A stretch of DNA of 64,000 nucleotides from Streptomyces kanamyceticus. Lineage in GTDB: Bacteria > Actinomycetota > Actinomycetes > Streptomycetales > Streptomycetaceae. The first letter of the stretch is position 1. Every line of letters begins with the position of its first letter. The notes under the pieces are model-generated. The model was given only the letters and a program-made list of their open reading frames with translations. It was not told where the DNA came from and searched no databases. The position numbers and the translations under genes were made by a program. Of the stretch, positions 49,830-58,581 are shown piece after piece. The stretch spans positions 6,386,001 through 6,450,000 of the forward strand of contig NZ_CP023699.1 of assembly GCF_008704495.1 (NCBI RefSeq). The letters are read 5' to 3'.

Positions 49830-50354
49830 ATGGCCGGTCACGAATTCTCCGAACCCGCGGACCGCAAGCGGCAGGTCGCCGATCCGACAGCGACCCCCCT
49901 GGCGGCGGAAGAAACACGTCATTCCTGCGATCCCGCATTCCGACATGGCGTCGTCGTCGGCTTCGACGGCTCGACGTCCAGTGAGCGGGCGCTCTCGTAC
50001 GCGATCGGCATGGCCCACCGTTCGGGCTCGGGCCTGATCATCGTGCATGTCGCCAACCGGCTGCCCACCACGGTGTGGGCGGGCTGCGAGCCACCGGTCT
50101 TCGTCGACGTGCCGGACCATCGCACCGAGGTGCTCGGACTCGAACTGGCCTGTGCGGACTATCTGTCCGAGGTGCCCTGGATCCTGGTCGAGCGCGGCGG
50201 CGACATCTGCCACGAGCTGGAGGAGGTCGGCCGCGAGTACAGCGCGGACGCGATCGTCGTCGGCTCCACGCACGGCATCGTGGGCCGGATCTTCGGCTCC
50301 GTCGCGGGGCGGCTCGCGCGGCGGGCGCAGCGTCCCGTCATCGTCATTCCGTAA
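49830..50354 (+). CDS. Universal stress protein
   Basis: A 174-residue UspA-fold protein with one USP domain (about residues 38-174). It starts with HGVVVGFDGSTSSERALSYAIGMA and ends with the nucleotide-binding VGSTHGIVGRIFGSVAGRLARRAQRPVIVIP. The G-x2-G-x9-G(S/T) ATP motif is present in a slightly modified form. The start at ATG 49830 is the only ATG that keeps the domain; the ribosome site is weak. Its stop TAA sits in a two-copy 16-bp repeat. Confidence 0.85.
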   Translation: MAGHEFSEPADRKRQVADPTATPLAAEETRHSCDPAFRHGVVVGFDGSTSSERALSYAIGMAHRSGSGLIIVHVANRLPTTVWAGCEPPVFVDVPDHRTEVLGLELACADYLSEVPWILVERGGDICHELEEVGREYSADAIVVGSTHGIVGRIFGSVAGRLARRAQRPVIVIP

Positions 50355-50375
50355 CGGGGACATTCCGTAACGGGC
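50344..50375. repeat. Two-copy 16-bp repeat holding the stress-protein stop codon
   Basis: CATTCCGTAACGGGGA (50344-50359, containing TAA at 50352-50354) is followed directly by CATTCCGTAACGGGCC (50360-50375). Confidence 0.8.
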
Positions 50376-50446
50376 CCTCGCGGCAGGTGGGGTGGCGAAG
50401 TCGAGTCTTCAACTCCTTTTTCGGGGAGGCCCGGTGGGTGGTGGCA

Positions 50447-50466
50447 CGAGTAGATAAATCTACTCG
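50447..50466. promoter_or_regulatory. 20-bp palindrome, candidate operator
   Basis: CGAGTAGAT-AA-ATCTACTCG has two perfect 9-base arms around AA. It lies about 140 bases upstream of the GPR1/YaaH-like gene, and a partial third arm (GCGTAGAGG) follows it. The position and symmetry fit a dimeric repressor or activator site. Confidence 0.6.
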
Positions 50467-50603
50467 CGCGTAGAGGTGGTTTGCTCCCTTGTGAAGGGTA
50501 CATAAAGGTCGCTGGCGCACCCGTTCTACGGAGACGGAGTGCGGGACCGGCATCGCGCGGCACCACCGCACCATCGCTCCACCGCACAGGAAGGGAGCCC
50601 GCC

Positions 50604-51173
50604 GTGGACAAGGACGTCTCTGCGGGAAGCACCACCTCGACTCTCGGCCACCTCGCCCTGGGACTCACGCTGTTGGCCTTCGGCCTCGGTCATACCCAAG
50701 TGATCGACGGCGTGACGGCGGCGGACGCCGTCTCCCTCGCCACCTACGTCGGCGGCGTCGCCCTGTTCGCCGCCGGTCTCTTCGCGTTCCGCGACAAGGA
50801 CGCGGCCACGGGCACGGCCTTCACCGCGCTCGGCGCTCTCTGGTTCACCTGGGGCACCGCGGCCGACGCGCCGGTCTCGGCGAACGCGGCGGGCCTCTTC
50901 CTGCTGCTCTTCGCGCTCGTCGCGCTCAGCCTGACCCTCGGGGCGGCGGGTGCGGGAGCGCTCACGCGCGGGACGTACGGGCTGCTCTTCGTGGCGCTGC
51001 TCCTGCTCGCCCTCGCGCGGTTCGGCGACAGCGCGGGCCTGGGCAAGGCGGGCGGCTGGTTCGCCGCGGCCGGCGGGCTCCTGGCCTGGTACGGCGCGAC
51101 GGCCGCCCTCGCGAACTGGCCCACGGCCCTTCCGGGGCGCCCCGCGGGCCGGGGGGTGACGGTCGCCGGCTGA
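50604..51173 (+). CDS. GPR1/FUN34/YaaH (acetate uptake)-like membrane protein
   Basis: A 189-residue protein with six hydrophobic segments spaced as in the SatP/YaaH acetate transporter family (STLGHLALGLTLLAFGLGHT..., GGVALFAAGLFAFR, ALGALWFTWGTAAD, GLFLLLFALVALSLTLGAAG, YGLLFVALLLLALARFGD, AGGWFAAAGGLLAWYGA). The N-terminal NPxPLGL motif is altered to TLGHLALGL. GTG 50604 has AAGGGAG upstream. The assignment is by topology and weak motif likeness. Confidence 0.65.
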   Translation: MDKDVSAGSTTSTLGHLALGLTLLAFGLGHTQVIDGVTAADAVSLATYVGGVALFAAGLFAFRDKDAATGTAFTALGALWFTWGTAADAPVSANAAGLFLLLFALVALSLTLGAAGAGALTRGTYGLLFVALLLLALARFGDSAGLGKAGGWFAAAGGLLAWYGATAALANWPTALPGRPAGRGVTVAG

Positions 51174-51300
51174 GCGGGCGCTGGGCGCGGGCCGGGGTAA
51201 TGGGCGACCCCGGCCCTCTGGGGGACGGGTTCCATGTGCTGGTGGCACGCATGGGGCCCGTCCCGTTTGTCTGCTTCCTGCGGGGGCGTGGGGGCTGATC

Positions 51301-51331
51301 GCGCAGTTCCCCGCGCCCCTTACGGGGCGCC
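51301..51331. repeat. Dispersed extragenic palindromic repeat
   Basis: A copy of the GCGCAGTTCCCCGCGCCCCTTACGGGGCGC-type repeat (inverted relative to 1690), between the YaaH-like gene and the end of glmS. Confidence 0.75.
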
Positions 51332-51347
51332 CCTGATCGGGGTGCCT

Positions 51348-53165
51348 CTACTCCACCGTCACGGACTTGGCGAGGTTCCGCGGCTTGTCGATGTCCCTGC
51401 CCAGTGCCAACGCCGTGTGGTACGCGAGGAGTTGGAGCGGGATGCCCATCAGGATCGGGTCCAGCTCGTTCTCGTTCTTGGGGACGACGATCGTCTGGTC
51501 GGCCTTCTCCTGTTCCTGGTGCGCGACCGCGAGGATCTTGCCGCTGCGGGCCTTGATCTCCTCCAGAGCGGCGCGGTTCTTCTCCAGGAGGTCGTCGTTC
51601 GGGACGATCGCGACCGTGGGGAGCGCGGGCTCGATGAGCGCGAGCGGGCCGTGCTTGAGCTCGGAGGCAGGGTACGCCTCGGCGTGGATGTACGAGACCT
51701 CCTTGAGCTTGAGGGAGGCCTCGCGGGCGACGGGGTAGCCGCGTACGCGTCCGATGAAGAGCATCGAGCGGGCGTCCGCGTACTGCTTGGCGATCTTCTT
51801 GATCTCGTCCTCCTGCTTGAGGACCTCCGAGATCTGGCCGGGGAGCTTGCGCAGGCCCTCGATGATCCGCTTGCCGTCGGAGACCGACAGGTCACGGATG
51901 CGGCCCAGGTGCAGGGCGAGCAGCGCGAAGGCGACCGTGGTGTTGGTGAAGCACTTGGTGGAGACGACGCAGACCTCGGGGCCCGCGTGGACGTAGACGC
52001 CCGCGTCGGCCTCGCGGGCGATCGCCGAGCCGACCACGTTCACCACGCCGAGGACGCGGGCGCCCTTGCGCTTGAGCTCCTGGACCGCGGCGAGCACGTC
52101 GTAGGTCTCGCCGGACTGGGAGACCGCGATGTAGAGGGTGTCGGGGTCCACGACCGGGTTGCGGTAGCGGAACTCGGACGCGGGCTCCGCGTCGGCGGGG
52201 ATGCGGGCCAGCTCCTCGATCATCTGGGCGCCGATCATGCCCGCGTGGTACGAGGTGCCGCAGCCGAGGATCTTGACGCGGCGCACCTTGCGGGCGTCGT
52301 GCGCGTCGAGGTTGAGGCCGCCGAGGTGCACGGTGGAGAAGCGGTCGTCGATGCGGCCGCGCAGGACGCGGTCCACGGCCTCGGGCTGCTCGAAGATCTC
52401 CTTGTGCATGTACGTGTCGTGGCCGCCCATGTCGTACGACTCGGCCTCCCACTCCACGGTGGTCGGCGACGCCGTCGTACGCGAGCCCTCGGTGGTGTAC
52501 GTGCGGTAGTCGTCGGCCTTGATGGTGGCCATCTCGCCGTCGTCGAGGGTGACGACCTGGCGGGTGTGCGAGACGAGCGCGGCGACGTCCGAGGCGACGA
52601 ACATCTCCTTCTCGCCGATGCCGAGGACGACCGGGGAGCCGTTGCGGGCGACCACGATGCGGTCGTTGAAGTCGGCGTGCAGGACGGCGATGCCGTAGGT
52701 GCCCTCGATGTGGCGCAGGGCCTCGCGGACCTTCTCCTCCAGGGTGTCGGCCTGGGCGCGGGCGATGAGGTGGGTGAGGACCTCGGTGTCCGTCTCGGAG
52801 AGGAACTCGACGCCGTCGGCGGTCAGCTTGGCGCGCAGCTCGGAGGCGTTGTCGATGATGCCGTTGTGGACGACGGCCACCTTGTTGTCCTGGGACAGGT
52901 GGGGGTGCGCGTTCTCGTCGGAGGGGGCGCCGTGGGTGGCCCAGCGGGTGTGGGCGATGCCGGTGGTGCCCTTGAAGCGGGCCGGGACCTTGGCCTCCAG
53001 GTCGCGCACACGACCCTTGGCCTTGACGGTCTTCAGGCCCGCGGCCTTGGGGCTGGTGACGGCGATGCCCGCCGAGTCGTAGCCGCGGTACTCCAGGCGC
53101 TGGAGTCCTTCGAGGAGGAGCGGGGCGACGTCACGCTTGCCGATGTATCCGACGATTCCGCACAT
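51348..53165 (-). CDS. glmS: Glutamine-fructose-6-phosphate aminotransferase (GlmS)
   Basis: A 605-residue enzyme that makes glucosamine-6-phosphate from fructose-6-phosphate and glutamine for peptidoglycan synthesis. After Met removal Cys2 (MCGIVGYIG) is the glutaminase nucleophile. The glutaminase domain includes GIAHTRWATHGAPSDENAHPH and NGIIDNASEL. Two SIS domains follow (GCGTSYHAGMIGAQ, SGET.DVLAAVQ, and the C-terminal ALGRDIDKPRNLAKSVTVE). ATG 53165 gives the required N-terminus. It follows a small conserved gene by 11 bases. Confidence 0.97.
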   Translation of the reverse strand: MCGIVGYIGKRDVAPLLLEGLQRLEYRGYDSAGIAVTSPKAAGLKTVKAKGRVRDLEAKVPARFKGTTGIAHTRWATHGAPSDENAHPHLSQDNKVAVVHNGIIDNASELRAKLTADGVEFLSETDTEVLTHLIARAQADTLEEKVREALRHIEGTYGIAVLHADFNDRIVVARNGSPVVLGIGEKEMFVASDVAALVSHTRQVVTLDDGEMATIKADDYRTYTTEGSRTTASPTTVEWEAESYDMGGHDTYMHKEIFEQPEAVDRVLRGRIDDRFSTVHLGGLNLDAHDARKVRRVKILGCGTSYHAGMIGAQMIEELARIPADAEPASEFRYRNPVVDPDTLYIAVSQSGETYDVLAAVQELKRKGARVLGVVNVVGSAIAREADAGVYVHAGPEVCVVSTKCFTNTTVAFALLALHLGRIRDLSVSDGKRIIEGLRKLPGQISEVLKQEDEIKKIAKQYADARSMLFIGRVRGYPVAREASLKLKEVSYIHAEAYPASELKHGPLALIEPALPTVAIVPNDDLLEKNRAALEEIKARSGKILAVAHQEQEKADQTIVVPKNENELDPILMGIPLQLLAYHTALALGRDIDKPRNLAKSVTVE

Positions 53166-53176
53166 AAAAGGGTGTC

Positions 53177-53434
53177 CTAGCCGTAGACGATGCGGCGCAG
53201 CTGCCGAAGGGTGAGCTCGGGCGGCGCGACCGCGCGGTATTCGAGATCCGCCGAGATCTGCTGGAAGATCGCCGCGTTCAGCAGGCCCTGACCCTGCAGT
53301 TCGCGGTGGCGGCGACGGACGAACGCTTCGGTCGTCTCGTCGAAGTAGGCGAGCACGTCCTGGATGACCCGCAGCGCTTCGCCCCGCTGGAGCGGGGTGC
53401 TGCGGGTGAGGTGGTCCACCAGGTCGTCGTGCAT
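53177..53434 (-). CDS. Small conserved protein upstream of glmS
   Basis: An 85-residue helical protein (MHDDLVDHLTRSTPLQRGEALRVIQDVLAYFDETTEAFVRRRHRELQGQGLLNAAIFQQISADLEYRAVAPPELTLRQLRRIVYG). It ends 11 bases before glmS and is probably co-transcribed. The charge pattern and helix-loop-helix ending could suit a nucleic-acid or protein-binding role. No family function is known to me. Confidence 0.8.
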   Translation of the reverse strand: MHDDLVDHLTRSTPLQRGEALRVIQDVLAYFDETTEAFVRRRHRELQGQGLLNAAIFQQISADLEYRAVAPPELTLRQLRRIVYG

Positions 53435-53519
53435 TCGATGATCCTGGGGTATCGCATGCCCTTTCGCAAGAATCCTGCCCGGAATCGGGCAGGCTCGTGT
53501 CGGATCGGGCCACGCGGGC

Positions 53520-54404
53520 TCACATTCGCTTCAGAACCGCCTGCTTCGCCGTGCTGAACTCCTCGTCCGTGAGGATCCCGGCCTGGTGCAGCTCACCGAG
53601 CTCCCGCAGCCGCCGCAGGAGCGCGTCGTGGTCCTCGACCGGCGCCTGTGCGGCAGCGGGCGCCGGGGTGGCCGGTGCCTGCTCCACCGCGAGGGGAGCG
53701 GCGCCGGACGGGTGCGGCAGGCGGGCCTGCACCGCCGCGGCGACCAGCGCCATCAGCGGGTCCTTCTTGAAGCCCCACAGCTCGACCGCGTTCGGGTCGT
53801 ACTTCGGCGGGGCCTTGGTCGGCGCGTTCTTGACGGTGAAGCGGAGGTGGCCGTTCTCCAGGCCGCCCGAGGGCTGCCAGTCCACCGCGGCGATGTCGTC
53901 GAGCGCGATCGAACGGGTGCCCGATGCGGACTTGGCGTCCTCCGTCTTCCAGTTCCACTCCAGGCGCACGCGCTCCCCGTCGAAGCTCGCCGTGCCGTCT
54001 CCCGCCGAGACCGACAGGGGTACGGCGGGGCCCGCGAGAAGGTAGGCCGGGCAGGCGGTCGTGGGGACCTGTTCGATCAGGAGGGCGTTGCGCACCTCGT
54101 CGACCAGATACTCCGCGACGCCGTACCGGTCCGGCTCCACGACCAGCTGATACGGGTCCGCGGAGTCCGTGAGCTTGCCGCCCGTGGCATGGAGCAGCGG
54201 GTCGGAGCCGTCGCGCAGTCGTAGCCTCAACCGGCCCGACTTCTTGCCCTGTTCGAAGGCGATGCCCGCCAACGCCCCCAGTGGGACCGTCAGTTCTCCC
54301 AGCGTCTTGCGCAGCAGGGACACGCTCTTGTCGTGTCCCGGCACGAGGCGCAACGCCTCGCCGTCGAAGGTCCAGGTCCCGTCCCGCTGGATGATTTCCG
54401 CCAT
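53520..54404 (-). CDS. DUF4429 / SHOCT domain protein
   Basis: A 294-residue protein. Two related beta-rich halves (DUF4429) begin with DGTWTFDGEALRLVPG and DGTASFDGERVRLEWNW. An Ala/Pro-rich linker is followed by a C-terminal SHOCT domain (LRRLRELGELHQAGILTDEEFSTAKQAVLKRM, last 32 residues), a short module found at the ends of many actinobacterial proteins. Function is unknown; lipid or phosphoinositide-like binding has been guessed for similar folds. It is divergent from the hexosaminidase gene. Confidence 0.88.
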   Translation of the reverse strand: MAEIIQRDGTWTFDGEALRLVPGHDKSVSLLRKTLGELTVPLGALAGIAFEQGKKSGRLRLRLRDGSDPLLHATGGKLTDSADPYQLVVEPDRYGVAEYLVDEVRNALLIEQVPTTACPAYLLAGPAVPLSVSAGDGTASFDGERVRLEWNWKTEDAKSASGTRSIALDDIAAVDWQPSGGLENGHLRFTVKNAPTKAPPKYDPNAVELWGFKKDPLMALVAAAVQARLPHPSGAAPLAVEQAPATPAPAAAQAPVEDHDALLRRLRELGELHQAGILTDEEFSTAKQAVLKRM

Positions 54405-54576
54405 GCGTGGATTCTCGCACCGACCCCTTGGAGAAAAGGTCTACACCCTTGACCCCTTGTAGTGACCGGGTTACCAATGGGGACCGTTCGATTGCGATGC
54501 ACCACAGTTGCGCCACCACAGACGCGCGCCGCACTCGTGCCCCATCGCGGCGCCCGCCCGTCGAAGGGAACCGCTT

Positions 54577-56199
54577 GTGAGATCGCACGGAAAGACGACC
54601 CGCACGACCCGCATACTCGGCTCGCTGCTGCTCGTGGCGGCCGCCGGAATCTCCTCGTTCGCCGCGGCGCCCGCCGGGAAGGCCGAGCGCCCCGCGGTCA
54701 CCCCACTCGGCCAGATCGTGCCCGCGCCCCTGAAGGCCGTGCCGGGCGGGCCCGGCTTCGAGATCACCGCCAAGACCCGGATCCGCGTCGACAGCGGCAA
54801 TCCGGCGGAGCGCCGGGCCGGTGAGTACCTCGCGGGCGTGCTGCGTCCCGCCACCGGCTACAAGCTGCCCGTCACCGACAGCGGCGGCAGTGACGGCATC
54901 CGCCTGCGCATCAGCGCCGATCCCGCGAACAAGGCCCTCGGCGCCGAGGGCTACCGGGTCATCTCCACGCGCGGCTCGCTCACCATCACCTCCTGGTCGG
55001 ACGCCGGGCTCTTCCACGGCATCCAGACGGTGCGCCAGCAGCTGCCCGCGGCCCTGGAGAAGAAGACCAAGCAGCGCGGCCCGTGGCGGATCGCGGGCGG
55101 CACCATCGAGGACAGCCCGCGCTACGCCTATCGCGGCACCATGCTCGACGTCTCGCGGCACTTCTTCACCGTCGACCAGGTCAAGCGCTACATCGACCAG
55201 GCGGCGCTCTACAAGATGAACAAGCTGCACCTGCACCTCAGCGACGACCAGGGCTGGCGCATCGCCATCGACTCCTGGCCGCGCCTGGCGACGTACGGCG
55301 GATCCACGCAGGTCGGCGGCGGCAAGGGCGGCTACTACACGAAGGCGCAGTACAAGGAGATCGTCGCGTACGCCGCCTCGCGCCATCTGGAGGTCATCCC
55401 GGAGATCGACATGCCGGGGCACACCAACGCGGCCCTCGCCTCGTACGCCGAGCTGAACTGCAACGGCGTCGCGCCGCCGCTCTACACCGGCACCGAGGTC
55501 GGCTTCAGCTCGCTGTGCGTGAAGAAGGACGTCACGTACGACTTCGTGGACGACGTCATCCGCGAGCTGGCCGCCCTGACGCCCGGCGAGTACATCCACA
55601 TCGGCGGCGACGAGGCGCACTCCACCAGCCACGAGGACTTCGTGGCGTTCATGGAGAAGGTGCAGCCGGTGGTCGCCAAGTACGGCAAGAAGGTCATGGG
55701 CTGGCACCAGCTGGCCGGTGCCAAGCCCGTCAAGGGGGCCGTCGCGCAGTACTGGGGCTACGACAAGACCGGCGCCGCCGAGCGCGAGGAGGTCGTGAAC
55801 GCCGCGAAGAACGGCACCAAGCTGGTCCTCTCGCCGGCCGACCGTGCCTACATCGACCACAAGTACACCAAGGACACCCCGCTCGGCCTGTCCTGGGCGG
55901 GCTACGTCGAGGTCGAACGGTCCTACGACTGGGACCCGGGGACCTACCTCCAGGGCGCGCCCGCCGACTCGGTGATGGGCGTCGAGGCGCCGCTGTGGAC
56001 GGAGACCCTGTCGACCTCCGCGCACCTCGACTACATGGCGTTCCCGCGGCTTCCCGGGATCGCCGAGCTCGGCTGGTCGCCCGCGGCCACGCACGACTGG
56101 GACGCGTACAAGGTGCGGCTCGCCGCGCAGGCGCCGCGCTGGGACGCACTCGGCATCGGCTACTACAAGTCGCCGCAGGTGCCGTGGCCCGGCAAGTGA
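54577..56199 (+). CDS. Secreted GH20 beta-N-acetylhexosaminidase
   Basis: A 540-residue enzyme with signal peptide (residues 1-31) and a GH20b N-terminal domain (about 45-180). The catalytic barrel carries HIGGDEAHST with the Asp345-Glu346 pair, plus HLHLSDDQGWRI and PEIDMPGHTNAAL. It removes terminal GlcNAc/GalNAc from chitin oligomers or peptidoglycan fragments outside the cell. GTG 54577 follows AAGGGA by eight bases. It stands between DUF4429 and desD. Confidence 0.95.
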   Translation: MRSHGKTTRTTRILGSLLLVAAAGISSFAAAPAGKAERPAVTPLGQIVPAPLKAVPGGPGFEITAKTRIRVDSGNPAERRAGEYLAGVLRPATGYKLPVTDSGGSDGIRLRISADPANKALGAEGYRVISTRGSLTITSWSDAGLFHGIQTVRQQLPAALEKKTKQRGPWRIAGGTIEDSPRYAYRGTMLDVSRHFFTVDQVKRYIDQAALYKMNKLHLHLSDDQGWRIAIDSWPRLATYGGSTQVGGGKGGYYTKAQYKEIVAYAASRHLEVIPEIDMPGHTNAALASYAELNCNGVAPPLYTGTEVGFSSLCVKKDVTYDFVDDVIRELAALTPGEYIHIGGDEAHSTSHEDFVAFMEKVQPVVAKYGKKVMGWHQLAGAKPVKGAVAQYWGYDKTGAAEREEVVNAAKNGTKLVLSPADRAYIDHKYTKDTPLGLSWAGYVEVERSYDWDPGTYLQGAPADSVMGVEAPLWTETLSTSAHLDYMAFPRLPGIAELGWSPAATHDWDAYKVRLAAQAPRWDALGIGYYKSPQVPWPGK

Positions 56200-56205
56200 G
56201 CTGAG

Positions 56206-56243
56206 GACGGGCGCCCCGGAGGACCGTCTCCGGGGCGCCCGTC
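56206..56243. terminator. Bidirectional hairpin terminator
   Basis: A perfect 15-bp stem (GACGGGCGCCCCGGA/TCCGGGGCGCCCGTC) with an eight-base loop lies between the convergent hexosaminidase and desD genes. Confidence 0.9.
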
Positions 56244-56260
56244 GGTTCTGTGGGGCGGCC

Positions 56261-58027
56261 TTATGCGATCGGGTTCTTGAGCGTCCCGATCAGCTGCAGC
56301 GCGCCCGAGGGGTCGGACAGGTCCACCATCTGCTCGTTGTTGCGCAGCTGGAGCCGGTTGAGGCAGGACAGCGAGAACTCCGGGGCGAACATGTCGTACT
56401 GCTTGAACTTGTCCGCCAGTTGGGGCGTCGCCTCCTGGTAGGTGGTCACGCACTCCGCGACCGCCCGCCAGAACGTGTCCTCGTCGACCAGGCCCTCGGA
56501 GACGAGGTTCGCCGCCAGGAAGCGGAAGAAGCAGTCGAAGACGTCCGTGAAGATCGACAGGAGCTTCTTGTCCTCGGGGACCTCCACGCGGATCCGTTCG
56601 ACCATCGGCGGCAGGACCGCGTCCGGGTCCATCACCGCGATCTCCTCGGCGATGTCCTTGAAGATCGCGCGCTGTACGACGCCGTCCTTCAGGACCAGGA
56701 TCACGTTCTCGCCGTGCGGCATGAAGACCAGGTCGTACGCGTAGAAGCTGTGCAGGAGCGGCGTCAGGTACGCGTGCAGGTAGCGGCGCAGCCACTCGGT
56801 GGGGGCGAGGCCCGAGCGTTCGATCAACGCGCCCGCGAAGGTGCCGCCGTCCCGGTCGACGTGCAGCAGCGACGCCATCGTGGCCAGTTGCTCGCCCTCG
56901 CCTATGGACTCCACGGGGCTCTCGCGCCACAGCGCCGCGAGCATCTTGCGGTAGGGGGAGTAGCGGTCGGTGGCGGCCTCGTACTCCAGGTGCCGGTAGC
57001 CGACCGCGGCGCGCTCGCGGATGATCGTCAGGCCGGTGTCGCGCAGCGTCGCGTCGTTCTCGATGAGCCCCGCGAGCCAGTCGTTGATCGCCGGGGTCGC
57101 CTCCATGTACGCCGCCGAAAGGCCGCGCATGAAGCCCATGTTGATGACGGAGAGCGCCGTCTTCACATAGTGCTTGGCGGGGGTCGTGGAGTTGAAGAAG
57201 GTGCGGATCGACTGCTGCGCGAGGTACTCGTCGTCGCCCTCGCCGAGGCAGACGAGGTGGCGCTGGGCGACCTCGGCGGCGAAGGTCACCGACAGTTTGT
57301 TCCACCACTGCCAGGGGTGGGCCGGGATCAGCAGGTACTCGGCGGGGTCGAGGCCCTGACCGCGCAGGATCCTCTCGAAGCGGTCCAGGGTGTCCTCGCC
57401 GAGCTCGGCGAGGAGGAACGACTCGTAGTCGATTCCCGCGCCCGCCGTGAACGCCGCGCGGTCCTTGCGGGCCGCCAGCCACACCAGGCGTACCGGGCTC
57501 GCGGTCTCGGGGGCGTACGAGAGGTACTCGTGCACGCCGAAGCCGAGCCGTCCGTTGTTGGCGACGAAGCAGGGGTGGCCCTCGGTCATGCCCGTCTCGA
57601 TCTCCTGGAAGCCGGAGCGGGAGAGCTCGGCGGCCGGGATCGCGGGCTTGGTGAGTTTGTAGCAGGTGCCGGAGAGGGTGGAGGAGATCTCCTCCAGGTA
57701 GACCGGCAGGATCGTGTCGCTCAGGCCGAGCGCGCCGCGCAGCTCGGTGAAGAACTCCAGGGCGTTGAGGGGGAGTTCGCCGCCGTCGCGGTGGCGGGTG
57801 ATCGACTCCGCGTCGATCTGCCAGTGGTCGAGGCGCAGGACCCGGGCGGTGAACCGGTAGCGGGTGAGGGCGTCGTCGCTGCGGACGGCGTAGGCGCCGT
57901 CGCCCAGTGGCTCGGGGGCGAGGAGGCGTTCGTGGGCGAATTCGGCGAGTGCTTTGCGGATGAGCAGGCGGTTGGCCGCGGCCCAGCGCTCCGGGGACAG
58001 GTGCGCCACGGTGTCGGACAGGGTCAT
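56261..58027 (-). CDS. desD: Desferrioxamine synthetase DesD (IucA/IucC family)
   Basis: A 588-residue NRPS-independent siderophore synthetase that oligomerises and cyclises N-hydroxy-N-succinyl(acetyl)cadaverine to desferrioxamines E and B, using ATP. Family motifs are GHPCFVANNGRLGF (ATP contact), LIPAHPWQWW, STTPAKHYVKTALSVINMGFMRGLSA and the C-terminal FerR-type metal region (LLHSFYAYDLVFMPHGENVILVLKDG). ATG 58027 overlaps the desC stop (ATGA). It is the last gene of the operon. Confidence 0.97.
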   Translation of the reverse strand: MTLSDTVAHLSPERWAAANRLLIRKALAEFAHERLLAPEPLGDGAYAVRSDDALTRYRFTARVLRLDHWQIDAESITRHRDGGELPLNALEFFTELRGALGLSDTILPVYLEEISSTLSGTCYKLTKPAIPAAELSRSGFQEIETGMTEGHPCFVANNGRLGFGVHEYLSYAPETASPVRLVWLAARKDRAAFTAGAGIDYESFLLAELGEDTLDRFERILRGQGLDPAEYLLIPAHPWQWWNKLSVTFAAEVAQRHLVCLGEGDDEYLAQQSIRTFFNSTTPAKHYVKTALSVINMGFMRGLSAAYMEATPAINDWLAGLIENDATLRDTGLTIIRERAAVGYRHLEYEAATDRYSPYRKMLAALWRESPVESIGEGEQLATMASLLHVDRDGGTFAGALIERSGLAPTEWLRRYLHAYLTPLLHSFYAYDLVFMPHGENVILVLKDGVVQRAIFKDIAEEIAVMDPDAVLPPMVERIRVEVPEDKKLLSIFTDVFDCFFRFLAANLVSEGLVDEDTFWRAVAECVTTYQEATPQLADKFKQYDMFAPEFSLSCLNRLQLRNNEQMVDLSDPSGALQLIGTLKNPIA

Positions 58028-58581
58028 ATCGCCAATTCCCTTTCGCTTGCCGCAGCTTCACGTACGGCTGCTTCGAACTGTTCGCGGGTGCAGAAGCTCA
58101 GCAGCGCTTCCTTCTCCGGCTTCTGGATGACGCCCTCGGGCCGGAACCCGACGGCTTCGTTGAGGGCGTGCACGGCGGTGTTGCGTACGTCGGGTTCGAC
58201 CACGACCCGCTCGGTCGCCGGGTCGGCGAAGAGCTCCCGCATAACCGCCGTGATCACGCCGCGCGTGAAGCCGGGGATGCGGACGTCGGTGGGCGCGGTG
58301 AGGAAGTGCATGCCGACGTCGCCGGGCAACGGCTCGTACAGGCCGACGAGTTCGACGTGCGCGGGGTCGTAGCGCTCCATCAGGAAGGCGGGCACGCCCT
58401 TGTGCAGGCCGAGGAACGCGTCGTGGTGCTCGGCGGCGGCGATCGACATGTACTCGCGCTCGACCTCGGGCAGCGTGGCCTCCTGCATCAGCCAGAAGGC
58501 AGCCTTGGGGTGGGTCACCCAGCCGTGCACGAGCTCGGCGTCGGTCAGGGGGTCGAGCGGACGGAAGGCGAAGTCGGTCAT
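58024..58581 (-). CDS. desC: Desferrioxamine acyltransferase DesC (GNAT)
   Basis: A 185-residue GNAT-fold acyltransferase of the IucB/AlcB type that transfers succinyl or acetyl from CoA to N-hydroxycadaverine. Substrate-region motifs are [17 protein letters not shown] and [23 protein letters not shown]; the CoA-site region is [46 protein letters not shown] 58581 overlaps the desB stop as ATGA and its own stop overlaps desD, so translation is coupled. Confidence 0.95.
   Translation of the reverse strand: MTDFAFRPLDPLTDAELVHGWVTHPKAAFWLMQEATLPEVEREYMSIAAAEHHDAFLGLHKGVPAFLMERYDPAHVELVGLYEPLPGDVGMHFLTAPTDVRIPGFTRGVITAVMRELFADPATERVVVEPDVRNTAVHALNEAVGFRPEGVIQKPEKEALLSFCTREQFEAAVREAAASERELAI

Noticed and set aside
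53593..56094. 833-codon minus-strand frame
   Set aside because: It is antisense to the GH20 hexosaminidase and partly out of frame with DUF4429.
56420..58372. 650-codon plus-strand frame
   Set aside because: It is a shadow of desD and desC on the opposite strand.
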